Source: Candidatus Zhuqueibacterota bacterium
GTDB taxonomy: Bacteria; Zhuqueibacterota; Zhuqueibacteria; Zhuqueibacterales; Zhuqueibacteraceae
Assembly: GCA_022616415.1 (NCBI GenBank)
Contig: JAKEEU010000316.1
Span: 1 to 64,000 of the forward strand
Length of the DNA stretch: 64,000 nt
Direction: 5' to 3'
Shown here piece after piece: positions 25,099 through 33,542 of the stretch (position 1 is its first letter; the number at the start of each line of letters is the position of its first letter). The notes under the pieces were generated by a model, which worked only from the letters and a program-made list of their open reading frames with translations, made no database searches and was not told the origin of the DNA. The translations under genes were made by a program, and so were the position numbers.

Positions 25099-25431
25099 CT
25101 ATGCAAAAGCATGGCTGGCCGGCATTTTATAGCCATCACGCTCGATGCGCTTAGAGAAAGGCCTGATCTTAATTTTCTTAACGTTCTGACTGATCTGAGC
25201 AAGATCATATTGGCTTTGAAGCGCCAACCAGCTCTCAGGGGTGCGGCCAAAGGCTTTCGATAGACGAACAGCCATTTCCGGAGAGATTCCGGCACGTCCG
25301 TTGAGCAGTTGTGACAAAGTCTTTCTGGTAACACCTAAACCCTGCGCCGCTTGCGTCACCGTTAGTCCTAACGGCGCAATGCAAAGATCACGAATAATTT
25401 CGCCAGGATGAGGTGGGTTTTTCATCGCCAT
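25099..25431 (-). CDS. higA: HigA-family antitoxin
   Basis: The 110-residue protein is an XRE-type helix-turn-helix antitoxin: NPPHPGEIIRDLCIAPLGLT, then VTQAAQGLGVTRKTLSQLL as the HTH, and the family GRAGISPEMAVRLSKAFG and SWLALQSQYDL segments. It binds and silences the toxin and represses the operon. It lies 10 nt downstream of the toxin gene, the toxin-first order typical of hig loci. Start may be at 25431 or two codons inside (25425). It has an extended C-terminal tail of about 20 residues. Confidence 0.93.
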   Translation of the reverse strand: MAMKNPPHPGEIIRDLCIAPLGLTVTQAAQGLGVTRKTLSQLLNGRAGISPEMAVRLSKAFGRTPESWLALQSQYDLAQISQNVKKIKIRPFSKRIERDGYKMPASHAFA

Positions 25432-25441
25432 AATTTAATCC

Positions 25442-25720
25442 TCAGTGATAATCTATTAAATCCACATTGCGTGCCTTGCTTTCGGCAAACTGGAAGATGA
25501 TTCGCCAATTTCCGGAGACAGAAACCGCGTAATAACCTTTCAGGTTCCCTTTGAGGGTATGTAATCTCAAGCCGGGGAGATTCATATCCTCTACGATCTT
25601 AGCAGTATCCAACAAAGCCAAGATTTGCTTTACCCGTTTCACGAGAGCTTGGGAAATCCCTTTTGTCCGGTTATCGTGGTAAAGTGCTTCCAGTCCTTTA
25701 TGCCTGAAACTGACGATCAC
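25442..25720 (-). CDS. higB: HigB/RelE-family mRNA interferase toxin
   Basis: The 92-residue product has the RelE/ParE-fold landmarks of HigB: the N-terminal strand MIVSFRHKGLEALYHD, LPGLRLHTLKGNLKGYYAV with conserved Lys-Gly, then VSVSGNWRIIFQFAES with catalytic Arg and DLIDYH at the C-terminus. Such toxins cleave mRNA on the ribosome. It is complete and pairs with the downstream antitoxin. The pair is flanked by decayed genes and by a direct repeat, consistent with an addiction module on a mobile segment. Confidence 0.93.
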   Translation of the reverse strand: MIVSFRHKGLEALYHDNRTKGISQALVKRVKQILALLDTAKIVEDMNLPGLRLHTLKGNLKGYYAVSVSGNWRIIFQFAESKARNVDLIDYH

Positions 25721-25772
25721 AGTTGATATAACCTGTTACGTTTCTGGTTACAAATGGATTTTTAGTCAAATA

Positions 25773-25882
25773 TACAACTCCACGAGCAATTTTCCAAATC
25801 TTTTTTGTTGACTCACAAAACAAAAACCCCGACCAGTTTCGGGCGGGGTTTAAAGTTTTTTGCAGAAGGTGTGGGAATGAAT
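25773..25882. repeat. ~110-bp direct repeat, right copy, with terminator
   Basis: Same orientation as 23593-23702. It carries a strong hairpin AAACCCCG (25824-25831)/CGGGGTTT (25844-25851), followed on the minus strand by TTTTTGTTTTG, which should terminate the BamB-like gene at 25893. Confidence 0.75.
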
Positions 25883-25892
25883 TAAAAAAGTG

Positions 25893-27083
25893 TCAATACG
25901 TCCCCGCCGGCACCACTTTGCCAAAAACGTAAACGTACCGGTCCTCGCTCGCGACGATGAGCTGATCGCCGGCAATGACGGGATTTGTGCGCACCCGCCC
26001 TTCCAATTCCTGCTGCCATACCACGTCGCCGTCGCGAGTTTTGAGCGCGTAGAGATTATGATCGAGCGAACCGACGAAAACGAGATTGTCAGCAATCAAG
26101 GGCGAGGTGCCGATTACGCTGCCCGCACGGAAAGTCCAACGCAGCGAGCCGGTGTCAATATTGAAGGCGCGCACGCGGCTATCGCCGCTGCCGAAGATCA
26201 CTAAGCTGTCGTTGACTGCCGGAGCGTGGACGACTTTCGCGCCGATTTTAGTTTTCCACCGCAGCACGCCGTCTTGCAAATTGAGCGCGAAGACGTTCGC
26301 GCCGGCGCCGCCGACAAAAACGAGGCCGCGATGAATCGCCGGCGTGGCCAAAACCGGCTCGCCGCAATCGAACTCCCACAACTTTTTGCCGCTCAAAGCT
26401 TCCAGGCCAAACACCTTGCCGTCGTCACACGCGGCGATCAAAATGCCTTGCGAGAGCGCCGGCGAAGCGTGCAATTGCGCTTCGGTGCGAAATTGCCAGC
26501 GCTGCGTTCCGTCTTTGAGGCGATAGGCATCAACGTGTTTGTAAAGCGCCGTCACGTAAACCGAGCTATCGGCCACCAGCGGTTCGCTGGCAATATCGCC
26601 GGCATCGATCTCCCACAGCTTGCTGCCGTCGCGAAGGTCGTACCGCATGAGCGTCTCTTTGCCGAAGTGCATGGCAACCAGCAAGCTTTGCTCGGCGATC
26701 GCAATGGTGCCGGAGTGGCCGCGGGAAAGTTTCCTTTTTTGAATGACTTTCTTTTTGCTCTTGGCTTTGGCAGGTTTGAGATCGATGATCGACAGCCGCC
26801 CATCCAAAGTCGGAACGAGCAGGAGACTCGGGTTGGCGCAGAGATGCTGGCCGGGAGCAGAAGATAATTTGAACCGCGCCACTTCCTGCAAAGGCAAATC
26901 AATCGTCGTGGAGGTGTAAAAACGCCGTTCTTCCGTAACGCCGGCCAGGCACGAGATCGGCGTGTCGATTTTCTTGACGGCCAAACGCGAGCAGCCCAAG
27001 GAAAAAAAGATAAAACAAAAAAAAAGCAAAAAAGAAAAATATTGATGAACTTGAAATTTTCTGCGTTCGTTCATGGCGTCCAT
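25893..27083 (-). CDS. PQQ-type beta-propeller lipoprotein (BamB-like)
   Basis: The 396-residue product begins with a basic stretch and a lipoprotein signal (FCFIFFSLGC), then about seven propeller blades with the PQQ/YWTD pattern, for example DLRDGSKLWEIDAGDIASEP, LKDGTQRWQFRTEAQLHASP, ALSGKKLWEFDCGEPVLATP and NIDTGSLRWTFRAGSVIGTS. This is the architecture of BamB, the scaffold lipoprotein of the BAM outer-membrane assembly machine, but without sequence search I cannot separate BamB from other PQQ-repeat proteins. It starts 3 nt after the upstream gene's stop, so it is in an operon with the large envelope protein. Confidence 0.85.
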   Translation of the reverse strand: MDAMNERRKFQVHQYFSFLLFFCFIFFSLGCSRLAVKKIDTPISCLAGVTEERRFYTSTTIDLPLQEVARFKLSSAPGQHLCANPSLLLVPTLDGRLSIIDLKPAKAKSKKKVIQKRKLSRGHSGTIAIAEQSLLVAMHFGKETLMRYDLRDGSKLWEIDAGDIASEPLVADSSVYVTALYKHVDAYRLKDGTQRWQFRTEAQLHASPALSQGILIAACDDGKVFGLEALSGKKLWEFDCGEPVLATPAIHRGLVFVGGAGANVFALNLQDGVLRWKTKIGAKVVHAPAVNDSLVIFGSGDSRVRAFNIDTGSLRWTFRAGSVIGTSPLIADNLVFVGSLDHNLYALKTRDGDVVWQQELEGRVRTNPVIAGDQLIVASEDRYVYVFGKVVPAGTY

Positions 27084-27085
27084 GT

Positions 27086-30000
27086 TTAAAAGTCCCAGCC
27101 AAAGAAGAACTGGTGGTGCACGCGCTGGTGCAGTTTCAAGCCGCTTAACGAAAACTTATCGCCAACATCGCGCCAGGTAAAGCGTTTGCCGAAATCGTAG
27201 CGCAGCAGCAAAAATCCGCCGACGCGCAAACGGACGCCCAGGCCGGCGCTGCCGAGCAAATCATCGAGCTTGTTGTCCCAGGCGTTGCCGAGGTCGGTAA
27301 ACAGGGCGCCGCGTATGGAGCTAAAACCCAACCCGCCGAACGGAAACGCCACGACGAAATGATCGATGGCCGGGAAGCGAAACTCCTGGCTTACCAGCAC
27401 GGTCTTCTGACCCCAAATTTGCCAGCGCGGGTAGAGCCGCAAATCCCAACTGCCACCCATAAAAAATGGAAATGCCTCTTTGCCGTGATTGTAGCGCGTG
27501 GTCAAGCGAACCGCATACGCCGTGCGCTGGCTCGTGCGAAAATAGCGGCGATAGTCGGCGATCACGGTATAAAAATTCACGTTGGAATGCTGCACGTCGA
27601 TGGTGTTGCCGAGCGTGAAGTTGAAGCGCTCGCCGTCCAACGGCCCGGACGGTCCCCACAACGAGTTGTCTTTGATGTACGAGACAAAATTCGACACCAG
27701 CAACGCGCGCCGGGAGCGCAAGTCTTCCCATTCTTTGTCCGATTGCCGGATGTTCAAGCTCGCTTCCAGGCGCTGGAAGACGTTGAGCGGATAGCTGATC
27801 GAGCCGAAGCCGCCGTACCGCCGCTCGTAAAAAAAGCCTTCGGCGTAATTGTAATAACGTCCGGCAAAATGATAGAGGCCGAGCGCGCGATTGGCCCGGT
27901 GCGCCAGATCGACTTGGGTAACGGCGAAATTGAAGCTGCGGATAAACTCGTCGCGGCTTTGCGCATTGTTGAAGATGAGGAAATAATATTGCTGATTGCC
28001 CAGCATGTCGGACATCGCCAATTGCGCGCCGCCGGCCGCGCCGAAAATCGGATCCTGCGTGATCTGGCTTTGCGCAATGTCGAGGCTGAATTTGCGCTTG
28101 TAGCCCACCGTCGTCGGCGCCATCGCGCCCTCCAGCTTGCCAACAGCCCACGGATCGGCTTTGACTTTCACCGTATCGGCCACGGTTAATTCAGCCTTGT
28201 TGAAAGACTCCTGCACGTTTTTCAGCTCGCGAATCTGAAAGCCAAACTCCTCGAACGCCGTGAACAACATGCTGCCGTTGTCGGTCCATTCCGGATCGAA
28301 AGCGCCGGTGGTGAAGCTCGTCAGCTTGCGCATCTCTGATGCGCCATTGATCGCGCGCGGATACAGCGGTGCCGAGGCAGAGGAAAGCGGCGCGTTGGAT
28401 ATCGCATTCATCGCGGCAACGCTGGCGAGATGTCCGTTCGTCAACGCCGGCGCCGATGGGATTTCAGATTTATTGCCGGCCTCACCGTTGTTCATCACGA
28501 CCTGTGACATGGCGTCGCGTGTGTTCTGCAAAAGCCAGATATTGAACGCGCCATCACGGTCGGAGGTGAAAGCCAGCGCCTTGCCGTCCGGCGACCAAGT
28601 CGGCGTGTAATCATGATAGTTGCCGTAAGTCACGTACTCGATTGCGCCGGTTTCGATATTATAGAAAAACAGATTATAAGCGCCATCTTTGCCAAACTCG
28701 GTGCGGTCGGAGCTGAAGGCGATGACCTTGCCGTCCGGCGACCAGCTCGGATCGCGATCATCGTAAAAATCGTTGGTCAGCTTCTGCAGATTATTGGTGG
28801 CCGCATCCAAAATATACAAGTCGCGCGCGCCGCCGAAATTGATGCCGGAAAAAACGACTTTATCGCCGGTTGGCGACCAGCATGGCGAAAACAGCGTCAC
28901 CAGATCGTCGAACTGATGGCGGCTCAAAATTTTTTTCTCGCGCAAAGAATAGATGTACACGGCGTCTTTGCCTTCGCTTTTGGAGACGAAGGCCAGCCGC
29001 CCCTGCTTGTCCGCGTCGATCTTGCTGCGCAGCAAATTGAATCCTTCAAACTCCGAGGTGCGTTCGCCTTCGATGAGCGTTTCGAGGTGCTGCTTCTCGC
29101 CGCGCTCGTCGCCGTAGGGAATGCGATAAATGTTGGAATAACCCATGCGGTTGGAGGTGAACACGACCTGGCGCTTGCCGTCGATTTCGGCAAAGGCCGG
29201 CTTGGTGTTGATCCCTTTGTTGGTCACGTGCTGGGTGATCATCCCCGGCGCGTCGCTGTCTTCCATCAGTGGATATTTGTTTTTCTTGAGATGGTAAAGC
29301 CATTGCTCGTCGAACTTGCGGTAGTTGACGCCGAGCGTGATCTCCATCACCTCGGAAAAATTTTCCGACTTCCAGAGGTTCTCCATCAGTTGGAGAATTT
29401 TTTCTTCGCCGTAAGTCTCCGCGATGAATTTGCAAATCGCCTGGCCTTCCTTGTACATCAAAAACGTGCCGTAGATTTGGTACATTTGGCTGAGCGGCAC
29501 CAAATAGCCGGAGAGCACGGCGTCGCGAATGAACATTTCCGCTTCGGAATCCCACCCTTCCGACCAGTATTCCGCCAGGCCTTCGGTGAACCACAGCGGC
29601 GCGCCGGCATACTGCGTGCGTTTGTGGTCTTTGAGAACGCGATTGATCTTGGCATGGGTGAAAACGTGTACCAGCTCGTGATTGATGACGTGGCGAAACG
29701 CGGTGATGCTGCCGTCGGAGGGAATGACCACGCGGCCTTTGAGAAATTCAAAAAAGCCGCCAACGCCTTCGGGAATGAGATAGGGAATGGTGTTGGTTTG
29801 CTGAAAATGGAAATGGTTGGAGTAGAAAATCAGCGGAATGCGATTTTTGACGTTGTGGTCGAACTGATTCTCGAGCCGGCTGTAAGCCTCCTCGGCAAAA
29901 GTCGCGCCCATCTCCGCCAGCTCGCGCATCTCCGGATAGAAGTAAATATCGAAATGCTTGGTCTTGAGAATTTGCCAGCGGAAACTGTTATAGTGGACTT

Positions 30001-30133
30001 TGTTGCGGCCAAAATAATATTGCGCCGAAACCTCGGCTGCTGAAAACAACAGGGTGAGCAGCAAAACCATGCTCATCACCCGGCGGCTCCAACTTCCTCG
30101 CTCATTCTGCCAAAAGAAAAGCTTCACTGTCAT
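27086..30133 (-). CDS. Envelope protein: zinc protease domain, TolB-like propeller, outer-membrane barrel
   Basis: I start it at the ATG at 30133, behind a GGAG site; the product is about 1015 residues with a signal peptide ending SAAEVSAQ. Residues 35-260 contain a peptidase-MA-like gluzincin domain with INHELVHVFTH (HExxH) and WFTEGLAEYWSEG (the downstream Glu). Residues about 300-560 are TolB/PD40 blades (FSPCWSPTGDKVVFSG, PSWSPDGKVIAFSSDRT). The last 350 residues look like a BamA/D15-type barrel ending in aromatic HHQFFFGWDF. It is probably anchored in the outer membrane. It is co-operonic with the propeller lipoprotein. The three modules in one chain are known in some FCB bacteria; the substrate is unknown. 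Confidence 0.88.
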   Translation of the reverse strand: MTVKLFFWQNERGSWSRRVMSMVLLLTLLFSAAEVSAQYYFGRNKVHYNSFRWQILKTKHFDIYFYPEMRELAEMGATFAEEAYSRLENQFDHNVKNRIPLIFYSNHFHFQQTNTIPYLIPEGVGGFFEFLKGRVVIPSDGSITAFRHVINHELVHVFTHAKINRVLKDHKRTQYAGAPLWFTEGLAEYWSEGWDSEAEMFIRDAVLSGYLVPLSQMYQIYGTFLMYKEGQAICKFIAETYGEEKILQLMENLWKSENFSEVMEITLGVNYRKFDEQWLYHLKKNKYPLMEDSDAPGMITQHVTNKGINTKPAFAEIDGKRQVVFTSNRMGYSNIYRIPYGDERGEKQHLETLIEGERTSEFEGFNLLRSKIDADKQGRLAFVSKSEGKDAVYIYSLREKKILSRHQFDDLVTLFSPCWSPTGDKVVFSGINFGGARDLYILDAATNNLQKLTNDFYDDRDPSWSPDGKVIAFSSDRTEFGKDGAYNLFFYNIETGAIEYVTYGNYHDYTPTWSPDGKALAFTSDRDGAFNIWLLQNTRDAMSQVVMNNGEAGNKSEIPSAPALTNGHLASVAAMNAISNAPLSSASAPLYPRAINGASEMRKLTSFTTGAFDPEWTDNGSMLFTAFEEFGFQIRELKNVQESFNKAELTVADTVKVKADPWAVGKLEGAMAPTTVGYKRKFSLDIAQSQITQDPIFGAAGGAQLAMSDMLGNQQYYFLIFNNAQSRDEFIRSFNFAVTQVDLAHRANRALGLYHFAGRYYNYAEGFFYERRYGGFGSISYPLNVFQRLEASLNIRQSDKEWEDLRSRRALLVSNFVSYIKDNSLWGPSGPLDGERFNFTLGNTIDVQHSNVNFYTVIADYRRYFRTSQRTAYAVRLTTRYNHGKEAFPFFMGGSWDLRLYPRWQIWGQKTVLVSQEFRFPAIDHFVVAFPFGGLGFSSIRGALFTDLGNAWDNKLDDLLGSAGLGVRLRVGGFLLLRYDFGKRFTWRDVGDKFSLSGLKLHQRVHHQFFFGWDF

Positions 30134-30145
30134 GACTGACTCCAA

Positions 30146-30612
30146 TTACTGGCTACGCCTGTAAGGGAATATCCGTGCTCATGCAATTTAGGCATTACAA
30201 AATTTTTGTCCAAGTAAAATTTTGTAAAGATTTGCCGGACGGCTTTTTGCCTGCGCCGGTGTCGCTTCGGAATGCAATTTTGACAAATTCATCAACGGGC
30301 TTGGTTATTACAACAATAAAATGAGAAGAAAAGTTCTTGAGCGCTTTTAAAAAGTGGGGTAAAAAAGTATACCCGGAGCCGGGAGCTTCCGAGGCGTATT
30401 GTAATTTAATCGCTGCGGGAATGATAAAAGTTCCCATCGCGTGCCGTTAAATTTAAAGACAAAAATCCTTGCGAGGCGTTTAAAAACAATTTGACAATGG
30501 GGTGCCCGTTTGATAATAACCGATTTTACTAAAGCAACACATTCAACAAAAAAGCCCTGCTTTGAAGGCAAGGCTTTATCCTTATCGAAACATATCGTTT
30601 CGCATACACCGA
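30146..30612. other. 467-bp non-coding stretch with an AT-rich hairpin
   Basis: No convincing gene is present. TTACAAAATTTT (30195-30206) and AAAATTTTGTAA (30216-30227) form a perfect 12-bp stem with a 9-nt loop. A plus-strand box TTGACA (30491-30496), N17, TAATAA is seen, but there is no plus-strand gene behind it. Confidence 0.4.
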
Positions 30613-30981
30613 CTACGCCTGTTGGGTTCCAACGGCCATTGGTTCTTCAAGATGGGCATAATATTTCTCCCACACCCATTGCACGATTTCGGCAAAAGAG
30701 ACGTCTTTCACGCGGGGGTCGCAAACGGAGGTGACTTTGCCAGTATCTTCCAAGGATTCTACGGAAAATCTGCCAGGAATTGGGTTTTCTTTCAACCCTT
30801 TAAGAATCTGCTGGTAAAACCTGGGGAAATTCAAGCTCATGTAGGCAACTATTTTCTTGCTTCTGCTATCACGACCTACGTCGAGGCCAGGTTGATCCTC
30901 ATCACCAAACATAATGCGCTTGGAAGGGCCGAATATAAATTCAACCACGCCGCTTATCATTCTTATTTCCATTTTCTCCAT
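30613..30981 (-). CDS. Hypothetical protein, partner of possible RNase toxin
   Basis: The 122-residue protein is not recognised. Its ATG is preceded by GAGGTGG at suitable distance and overlaps the 3' end of the upstream ORF by 19 nt, indicating translational coupling. It has a Gly/Asp-rich region (FGDEDQPGLDVGRDSRSKK) and a helical centre (MSLNFPRFYQQILKGLKEN). Position and size would suit an antitoxin or immunity protein, but that is inference from context alone. Confidence 0.6.
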   Translation of the reverse strand: MEKMEIRMISGVVEFIFGPSKRIMFGDEDQPGLDVGRDSRSKKIVAYMSLNFPRFYQQILKGLKENPIPGRFSVESLEDTGKVTSVCDPRVKDVSFAEIVQWVWEKYYAHLEEPMAVGTQQA

Positions 30982-31376
30982 TTGAATCCACCTCGCAAAT
31001 AAAGAAAATCATTTGTCGAAAGCCGGTTTTGTTTCACGCCTTTAATGTATGTTGCCTTGTACATAGTGACCGCAAATCGAATTTCGTTTTTGATTTGGAC
31101 AGCCAGGGCAATAAGCAATTTCCCATAAGCTTTGTAGAAAATATTTGTCTCTGGTTCTCCTGGATTAGGGGTTATCAAATCCGGATTGTTCAAGATATGC
31201 GCAAGATCGTTTTTGTGCTTTGCGGCAATTGGATGCTTTTCAATATGTTCCAGCGCTTGCACTGATACATGAGCGTGATAACCCAACGGCGTTAAAATAG
31301 AGTACAAGATTTCATGAGCCTCGCCTTTGTAGTCAATAAACGTCTCTCCGGCTCTTGAGAAATCCCTTGCCGCCAA
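30963..31376 (-). CDS. Hypothetical protein, possible BECR-type nuclease
   Basis: The readable frame gives 137 residues from a TTG at 31376, but coding-like sequence continues upstream to 31427, where an in-frame ATC lies seven bases after a strong AGGAGG; the ATC may be a mutated start. The centre has HVSVQALEHIEKHP, LAHILNNPDLITPN, FYKAYGKLLIALAVQIK and FAVTMYKATYIKG, an arrangement reminiscent of barnase-EndoU-colicin-RelE-like (BECR) ribonucleases, where His-Lys and C-terminal Thr/Tyr residues are used. I am not sure of this. The coupled downstream ORF would be its partner. Confidence 0.55.
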   Translation of the reverse strand: MAARDFSRAGETFIDYKGEAHEILYSILTPLGYHAHVSVQALEHIEKHPIAAKHKNDLAHILNNPDLITPNPGEPETNIFYKAYGKLLIALAVQIKNEIRFAVTMYKATYIKGVKQNRLSTNDFLYLRGGFKWRKWK

Positions 31377-31474
31377 AGCCTGTTCGCGATTAAGCGGCTG
31401 CCACTTTTCTGTTCCGAATGATCCGATAGCCTACCCTCCTCCGCCTGCTTGTGCCCGTTTCCAACCGTAGAAAT

Positions 31475-31503
31475 ATGTTAGTATGAATTGTCATTAAAAT
31501 CAA
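31475..31503 (-). promoter_or_regulatory. Putative promoter of the coupled two-gene unit
   Basis: On the minus strand TTGATT (31498-31503) and TAACAT (31475-31480) are spaced by 17 nt, about 35 bp before the AGGAGG site. Confidence 0.35.
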
Positions 31504-31543
31504 GCAAAATTTAACTAAATTAAAATTGGTTACGCTCAATGGA

Positions 31544-32578
31544 CTACGTCATCACCTTCAAAATCTCATCCCGCCGAAACACCGGCAGCTCGCCGCGTTT
31601 CTTTTCGTCGATCAACCATCTTCCTCCGCCTGCCGGCAGAATGCGGCCTATGATGTTGGCGGCGATTTTCTCCCGATGTAGAAGCGGCAGGAGTTGCGTG
31701 CAAGCCTGTTCCGCGCCGATAATCAGCAACGCGCCGGAGGCAATCAGTCCGAGAATGTCGAGATGAAAATGATCGCACAGGAGCTTGGTTTCCGGAAACA
31801 GCGGAATATTCTCCATCTGAATTTCGACGCCGAGATCGCGTTCGACTAATAGCTCGTGAATCGCGTTGGCGAGGCCGCCTTCGGTGGGATCGTGCAACGC
31901 GTGAATCCCTTCTTCCTGCCACGCCAAGCGCGCTTCGGGCAGCACGCTGATGCCGGGATCGCTCAAAAAGCGCTTGCAGTTCTGGACAAATTCGGCGTCA
32001 AAAATTTCGGCGAGTATTTGGGTGTGCTCACGGCCAATAATCGAAGTGGCTTCAACCGCGAGGCCTTTGGTGAGAATGATCGCATCCCCCACTTCAATAT
32101 GTTCCGGTGAGAAAAACCGGCCGGCTGGCGCTTCACCGAGCAAACAGCCGGCGATAATGGGACGATCCAACCCGGCAGTAATTTCGGTATGTCCCCCACA
32201 CAACGTGACGCCAATCTTTTTGCAAGCTTCGCCGAGTTGTTGGAAAATCGCTTCAACCAAAGCGGGTGTCGTCGTGCTTTCCGGCAGCAGCAAGGTCGCC
32301 AAAAACCATTTCGGCTCGCCGCCCATGCACGCCACGTCGTTGGCGTTGATGTGCAGCGCGTAATAACCGATGTCCTCCGCCACAAACGTGATCGGGTCGG
32401 TTTTTGCAATGAGCAAGCGGTCGCCTAAGTCGATGACCGCGGCATCTCTGCCAAGCCCGGCGCCGACTTTCACCTCGTGGCTCTCGCCAGACGGCTTGGC
32501 GTATTTTTCCAACAGCGCCTGCAAAAAGCCGAGCGGCAGCTTGCCAACCGGTAAATGATCTGGCAAGCGGTTCAACAA
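31544..32578 (-). CDS. AIR-synthase-fold protein, HypE-like
   Basis: The 344-residue protein belongs to the PurM/HypE/ThiL/SelD superfamily of ATP-dependent enzymes. It shows the N-terminal GAGLGRDAAVIDLGD and AKTDPITFVAEDIGYYALHI metal/ATP segments, NANDVACMGGEP, the glycine-rich VTLCGGHTEIT and HDPTEGGLANAIHELL of the second half. HypE dehydrates the carbamoyl-thiocarboxamide in NiFe hydrogenase maturation and ends in a conserved Cys (PRIC); here the C-terminus is RDEILKVMT without that Cys, and no other hyp genes are near. It is therefore a HypE-related enzyme with a different, unknown substrate. Confidence 0.85.
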   Translation of the reverse strand: MLNRLPDHLPVGKLPLGFLQALLEKYAKPSGESHEVKVGAGLGRDAAVIDLGDRLLIAKTDPITFVAEDIGYYALHINANDVACMGGEPKWFLATLLLPESTTTPALVEAIFQQLGEACKKIGVTLCGGHTEITAGLDRPIIAGCLLGEAPAGRFFSPEHIEVGDAIILTKGLAVEATSIIGREHTQILAEIFDAEFVQNCKRFLSDPGISVLPEARLAWQEEGIHALHDPTEGGLANAIHELLVERDLGVEIQMENIPLFPETKLLCDHFHLDILGLIASGALLIIGAEQACTQLLPLLHREKIAANIIGRILPAGGGRWLIDEKKRGELPVFRRDEILKVMT

Positions 32579-32627
32579 TGATCTACCTCAGATTTTCAGA
32601 CAGCGGATAATTGAAATTAAAAATTTT

Positions 32628-32696
32628 CCCAACGGATAGAAACAACCCAACGGATGGCAAATATTTTTTATCAGTTGGGTTGTTTCTATCCGTTGG
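32628..32696. repeat. Intergenic A-B-A palindromic element with perfect 23-bp pairing
   Basis: The arm starting at 32628 reads CCCAACGGATAG, AAACAA, CCCAAC; the second arm (32674-32696) is its exact reverse complement over 23 bp. It is 3' of the SDR gene and is followed on the minus strand by GGGAAAATTTTT, so it could be its terminator. Confidence 0.8.
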
Positions 32697-32742
32697 CGAT
32701 CTAAAACGTTTATATTTTTTCTGAGCTTTTTATTTAATCCAT

Positions 32743-33495
32743 TTATCCGACAAGAACGTTGCCGCCGTTGACATTGAGAATTTCCCCGGTGATATACGAA
32801 GCCAAATCCGAAGCGAGAAACAAAATGGCGCCGGCAATCTCTTCTCCCTTTCCTGCTCGGCGCAGAGGAATGAGATTGGTGATATTCTCGCCTTCCTCGG
32901 TAATAGCGGCGTTGGACATGTCGGTGGCAACCCACCCCGGCGCAACGCAATTCACGAGAATGTTGTGCGGCGCCAGCTCCGGCGCGAGCGATTTGGTGAA
33001 GCTGATGATCGCGCCTTTGGTGGCGGCGTAATGCGAGTGAAACGCCTCGCCGCGCTGCCCGGCCGTGCTGGCGATGTTGATGATTTTTCCCGAACGGCGC
33101 GCTTTCATGTGCGGCACGACGAGCCGGCAACAGTTGTAAATACTTTTTAAATTCGCCGCCATCGTCTCATCCCAAACTTCTTCGGACATCGTGTCGATCG
33201 CGCCGTAGGTCCAAATGCCGGCATTGTTGACGAGAACATCGATTTGCCCGAACTGCTGCAACACCGCGGCGACCATCTTTTCAACTTCGGCGTAATTGCC
33301 GACATCGGCTTGAAACGCCGCCGCCTTGCCGCCGCTCTTCACAATTTCCGCCACCAATGACTCGGCGTCGGATTTGGCTTGACGATAATTGATAGCGACG
33401 GCAGCACCGGCTTTTGCCGCCAGTAGCGCCGCCGCTCGGCCGATGCCGCGCGAGGCGCCGGTGATGAACATGATTTGGTTGGAGAGGTTGATCAT
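32743..33495 (-). CDS. SDR family oxidoreductase (FabG-like)
   Basis: The 250-residue protein is a classical short-chain dehydrogenase. The NAD(P)-binding TGASRGIGRA (residues 13-22), NNAGIW, and the catalytic Ser and YAATK of STAGQRGEAFHSHYAATKG are all present. The C-terminal INLIPLRRAGKGEEIAGAIL, FLASDLASYITGEILNVNGG is characteristic of 3-oxoacyl-ACP reductases. FabG catalyses the first reduction in fatty-acid elongation, but many relatives act on other substrates; no other fab genes are next to it, so I assign only the family. The start has GAAGG upstream. Confidence 0.9.
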   Translation of the reverse strand: MINLSNQIMFITGASRGIGRAAALLAAKAGAAVAINYRQAKSDAESLVAEIVKSGGKAAAFQADVGNYAEVEKMVAAVLQQFGQIDVLVNNAGIWTYGAIDTMSEEVWDETMAANLKSIYNCCRLVVPHMKARRSGKIINIASTAGQRGEAFHSHYAATKGAIISFTKSLAPELAPHNILVNCVAPGWVATDMSNAAITEEGENITNLIPLRRAGKGEEIAGAILFLASDLASYITGEILNVNGGNVLVG

Positions 33496-33542
33496 GGTTG
33501 TACCTTCATCTTAACCCCGCCGTTGAGTTTCGGCTGGGAAAT

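Noticed and set aside
28613..30043. A 476-codon open frame on the plus strand
   Set aside because: It lies antisense within the large envelope-protein gene, whose motifs and signal peptide are clear. High-GC genes often leave open antisense frames. No ribosome-binding site or family similarity was seen.
30562..31002. A 146-codon plus-strand frame behind a TTGACA/TAATAA box
   Set aside because: The minus-strand genes here have ribosome-binding sites and coupling; the plus-strand frame has neither, and its sequence does not look like a protein family.
31544..32578. Thiamine-monophosphate kinase or selenophosphate synthase
   Set aside because: The N-terminal motif and length fit HypE/AIR synthase better; there is no SelD-type Cys/Sec motif near the N-terminus and no ThiL-specific segment.
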